Assembly (NCBI GenBank): GCA_947296835.1 | Contig: CAMYQS010000080.1 | Span: 1-6,831 of the forward strand | DNA length: 6,831 nt | Direction of reading: 5' to 3' | Origin: an uncultured Atopostipes sp. | Lineage (GTDB): Bacteria; Bacillota; Bacilli; Lactobacillales; Carnobacteriaceae_A | Shown: one piece after another, positions 5,899-6,831 of the stretch | How positions within the stretch are numbered: the stretch's first letter is position 1 | How the letters are laid out: each line of letters starts with the position of its first letter | Notes under the pieces: generated by a model | Seen by the model: the letters and a program-made list of their open reading frames with translations, nothing else | Database searches by the model: none | Told to the model about the DNA's origin: nothing | Program-made: the position numbers and the translations under genes

Positions 5899-6045
5899 TT
5901 GACTGAAAAGAGAGGGGAAAGAGTATTTTTTCCGATTATTGCTGTTATTTTATTATTTTTATATATTGGTTTACATAATATATATAGTGCATTAGTGTAC
6001 TATCCTACTGATTTTGTTTCTACCGAACGTATAATAAAAGCATGA
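5899..6045 (+). CDS. Possible small hydrophobic membrane peptide (intact or start-less relic)
   Basis: From TTG 5899, just after an in-frame TAA, 48 codons run to TGA 6043. The product has a charged N-terminus (TEKRGER), a hydrophobic segment (FFPIIAVILLFLYIGL, about residues 10-25) and a short polar tail. The TTG has no good ribosome binding site. A strong one, AGAGGGG (5911-5917), instead sits 5 nt before the in-frame GTA codon at 5923. A single G-to-A change from GTG would explain this, making the ORF a 40-residue peptide gene that has lost its start codon. It is followed 55 nt later by a terminator. I do not recognise the family; it does not look like an Fst-type toxin. Confidence 0.3.
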   Translation: MTEKRGERVFFPIIAVILLFLYIGLHNIYSALVYYPTDFVSTERIIKA

Positions 6046-6099
6046 TTAGAATAAGATTAGACATATTACAATTAATCTTTAGACAATTATTCAAATCAT

Positions 6100-6132
6100 A
6101 AACCACTGCCGTTTTTTGGTAGTGGTTTTTTT
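6100..6132 (+). terminator. Rho-independent terminator upstream of the rep genes
   Basis: AAACCACTGCC (6100-6110) pairs with GGTAGTGGTTT (6118-6128), an 11-bp stem with one G-U pair and a 7-nt T-rich loop, followed by a T-run to 6132. It ends only 66 nt before the first rep-like ORF. It therefore either insulates that gene from upstream transcription or acts as a leader attenuator for it; RepA_N initiators are often controlled by antisense RNA in their leaders. Confidence 0.88.
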
Positions 6133-6198
6133 GTTTTTTAAAGACAGAATTGTAAAGGTGTTTTTAAAAAGCAACAACCAAAGAAAGGTCGTGTAATT

Positions 6199-6594
6199 AT
6201 GTTTAACCCTTATTCCTACGAGACAAGTGATGCGATTTTAATGCCATCGTTTCTCTTTGATGATATTTACCGTACAAAGTTAAAAGTGATTGATAAGTTA
6301 ATCTATACGCTGTATTTAGACAGGTACTGGTTGTTTGAAGCAAACGATGTGTTGAATACAAATGGTGAAGTTTACTTTTATTTTCCTGATCAAGAATTAA
6401 TTGACCTGCTAGGTGTAAGCATGCATGCCGTTAGATCCTCTAAAAGTCGTTTGAAGAAGCTTAATTTCCTCGAAGAAGTCCACTGCAATGGTAAAACGAA
6501 ACTGTATCTCACTCCCTCAATTTATGGCTTAGATGACTCTTATCAACCCTACGAAGAAGAATATAGTCTCCACCCAGACGAGGAGGGAGACTGA
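6199..6594 (+). CDS. RepA_N-like replication initiator domain protein (131 residues)
   Basis: The start ATG 6199 follows AGAAAGG (6182-6188) at 10-nt spacing. The protein resembles the N-terminal DNA-binding domain of RepA_N plasmid replication initiators. It has a helical start with MPSFLFDDIYRTKLKVIDKL (15-34), a YTLYLDR segment, NGEVYFYFPDQELIDLLGVS (55-74), where family members have GxVYI-F-eLM-LLG, then a recognition-helix-like region HAVRSSKSRLKKLNFLEEV (76-94). The last 20 residues are acidic (EEEYSLHPDEEGD). Full RepA_N initiators are roughly 300-400 residues, so this is either a separate short paralogue or a regulator derived from that domain. It overlaps the next RepA_N-like gene by 1 nt. 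Confidence 0.7.
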   Translation: MFNPYSYETSDAILMPSFLFDDIYRTKLKVIDKLIYTLYLDRYWLFEANDVLNTNGEVYFYFPDQELIDLLGVSMHAVRSSKSRLKKLNFLEEVHCNGKTKLYLTPSIYGLDDSYQPYEEEYSLHPDEEGD

Positions 6595-6808
6595 TGGCAC
6601 AACTCAAAAAACTGAATATCTATCAAGATGTCTATGTCGATAGTTTCTTGAAATTTCACACATTTCTTTTGACCGATCCTTACAACAAAAGTTTAAACTC
6701 GAACTCTAAACTTTTATATACTCTCTTGCTCAATCGAGCGATGCTTAGTCGGAAAAATAATTGGGTCGATGAGAATGGCGATGTTTATTTAAAACTTCAA
6801 ACTGTATA
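6594..6808 (+). CDS. repA: RepA_N family replication initiator, 3' truncated at contig end
   Basis: The start ATG 6594 overlaps the stop of the previous gene (TGATG) and is served by AGGAGGGAG (6581-6589) inside it, so the two are probably translationally coupled. About 70 residues are visible. FLKFHTFLLTDPYNKSLNSN, SKLLYTLLLNRAMLSRKNNW and VDENGDVYLKL are close to the start of RepA_N initiators (FYKLPK-L-ED-YK-LS--AKLLY-LLLDR--LS-KN-WVDENG-VYI). This is therefore the better candidate for the plasmid initiator. The frame stays open to the window end, but the final residues (YYTHLTLP) are encoded by adapter sequence, so real coding sequence ends between about 6801 and 6808. The origin of RepA_N plasmids usually lies within the rep gene and is not included here. 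Confidence 0.75.
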
Positions 6809-6831
6809 TTATACACATCTGACGCTGCCGA
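6802..6831. other. Nextera transposase adapter (sequencing artefact) at contig end
   Basis: The last 30 bases match the reverse complement of the Illumina Nextera read-1 adapter (mosaic end CTGTCTCTTATACACATCT followed by GACGCTGCCGA) at 28 of 30 positions. The final 23 (6809-6831) match perfectly. The two mismatches (6806 and 6808) lie where native sequence would join. This is not biological sequence, and it marks the edge of a short-read assembly. Confidence 0.95.

Noticed and set aside
1..6831. tRNA or rRNA genes, intact insertion sequences, riboswitches
   Set aside because: I saw no cloverleaf-like or rRNA-like sequence, no transposase frame and no recognisable riboswitch core.

Overview
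The window comes from a low-GC Gram-positive bacterium (Bacillota). The evidence is AT-rich intergenic DNA, strong GGAGG-type ribosome binding sites, GTG/TTG starts, SatD and DUF3307 proteins, and a RecQ with an extended C-terminus. A Lactobacillales/Carnobacteriaceae-like source is plausible, but this is an inference from gene style. The right end is plasmid-like: two adjacent open frames resemble the N-terminal domain of RepA_N replication initiators. The last ~23-30 bases are Illumina Nextera adapter, so the window ends at the raw edge of a short-read contig.

Layout, left to right. (1) 2-589 (+): the C-terminal HDOD part of a YuxH-like EAL-HDOD protein, cut by the window edge, followed by a strong, probably bidirectional terminator (603-647). 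(2) 678-2040 (-): a two-gene operon, satD then a DUF3307 membrane protein, overlapping by 17 nt and apparently translationally coupled. The satD promoter (about 2117-2145) is covered by three 22-bp direct repeats at an exact 28-bp pitch. (3) 2401-4533 (+): recQ, an intact 710-residue DNA helicase, divergent from satD. (4) 4741-5312 (+): a fic pseudogene with a nonsense codon and a one-base frameshift just before an otherwise intact HPFREGNGR motif. (5) 5313-6198: a decayed, mostly gene-free stretch. It holds two terminators, two more copies of the satD-type repeat at the same 28-bp pitch and orientation, and a relic or small ORF for a hydrophobic peptide. (6) 6199 to the end (+): the two RepA_N-like genes, overlapping by 1 nt.

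The most interesting system is satD-DUF3307. SatD shows motifs resembling class III nucleotidyl cyclase palm domains (GDIIQS, GDEF, RFGLGYG, GADGPAYWNARE) followed by a helix-turn-helix. Its partner is a multi-pass membrane protein with four i,i+4 His/Asp pairs that could form an intramembrane metal site. With a phased operator on its own promoter and an orphan copy of that operator 3.6 kb away, this looks like a self-regulated, possibly nucleotide-linked membrane system. That function is inferred, not shown.
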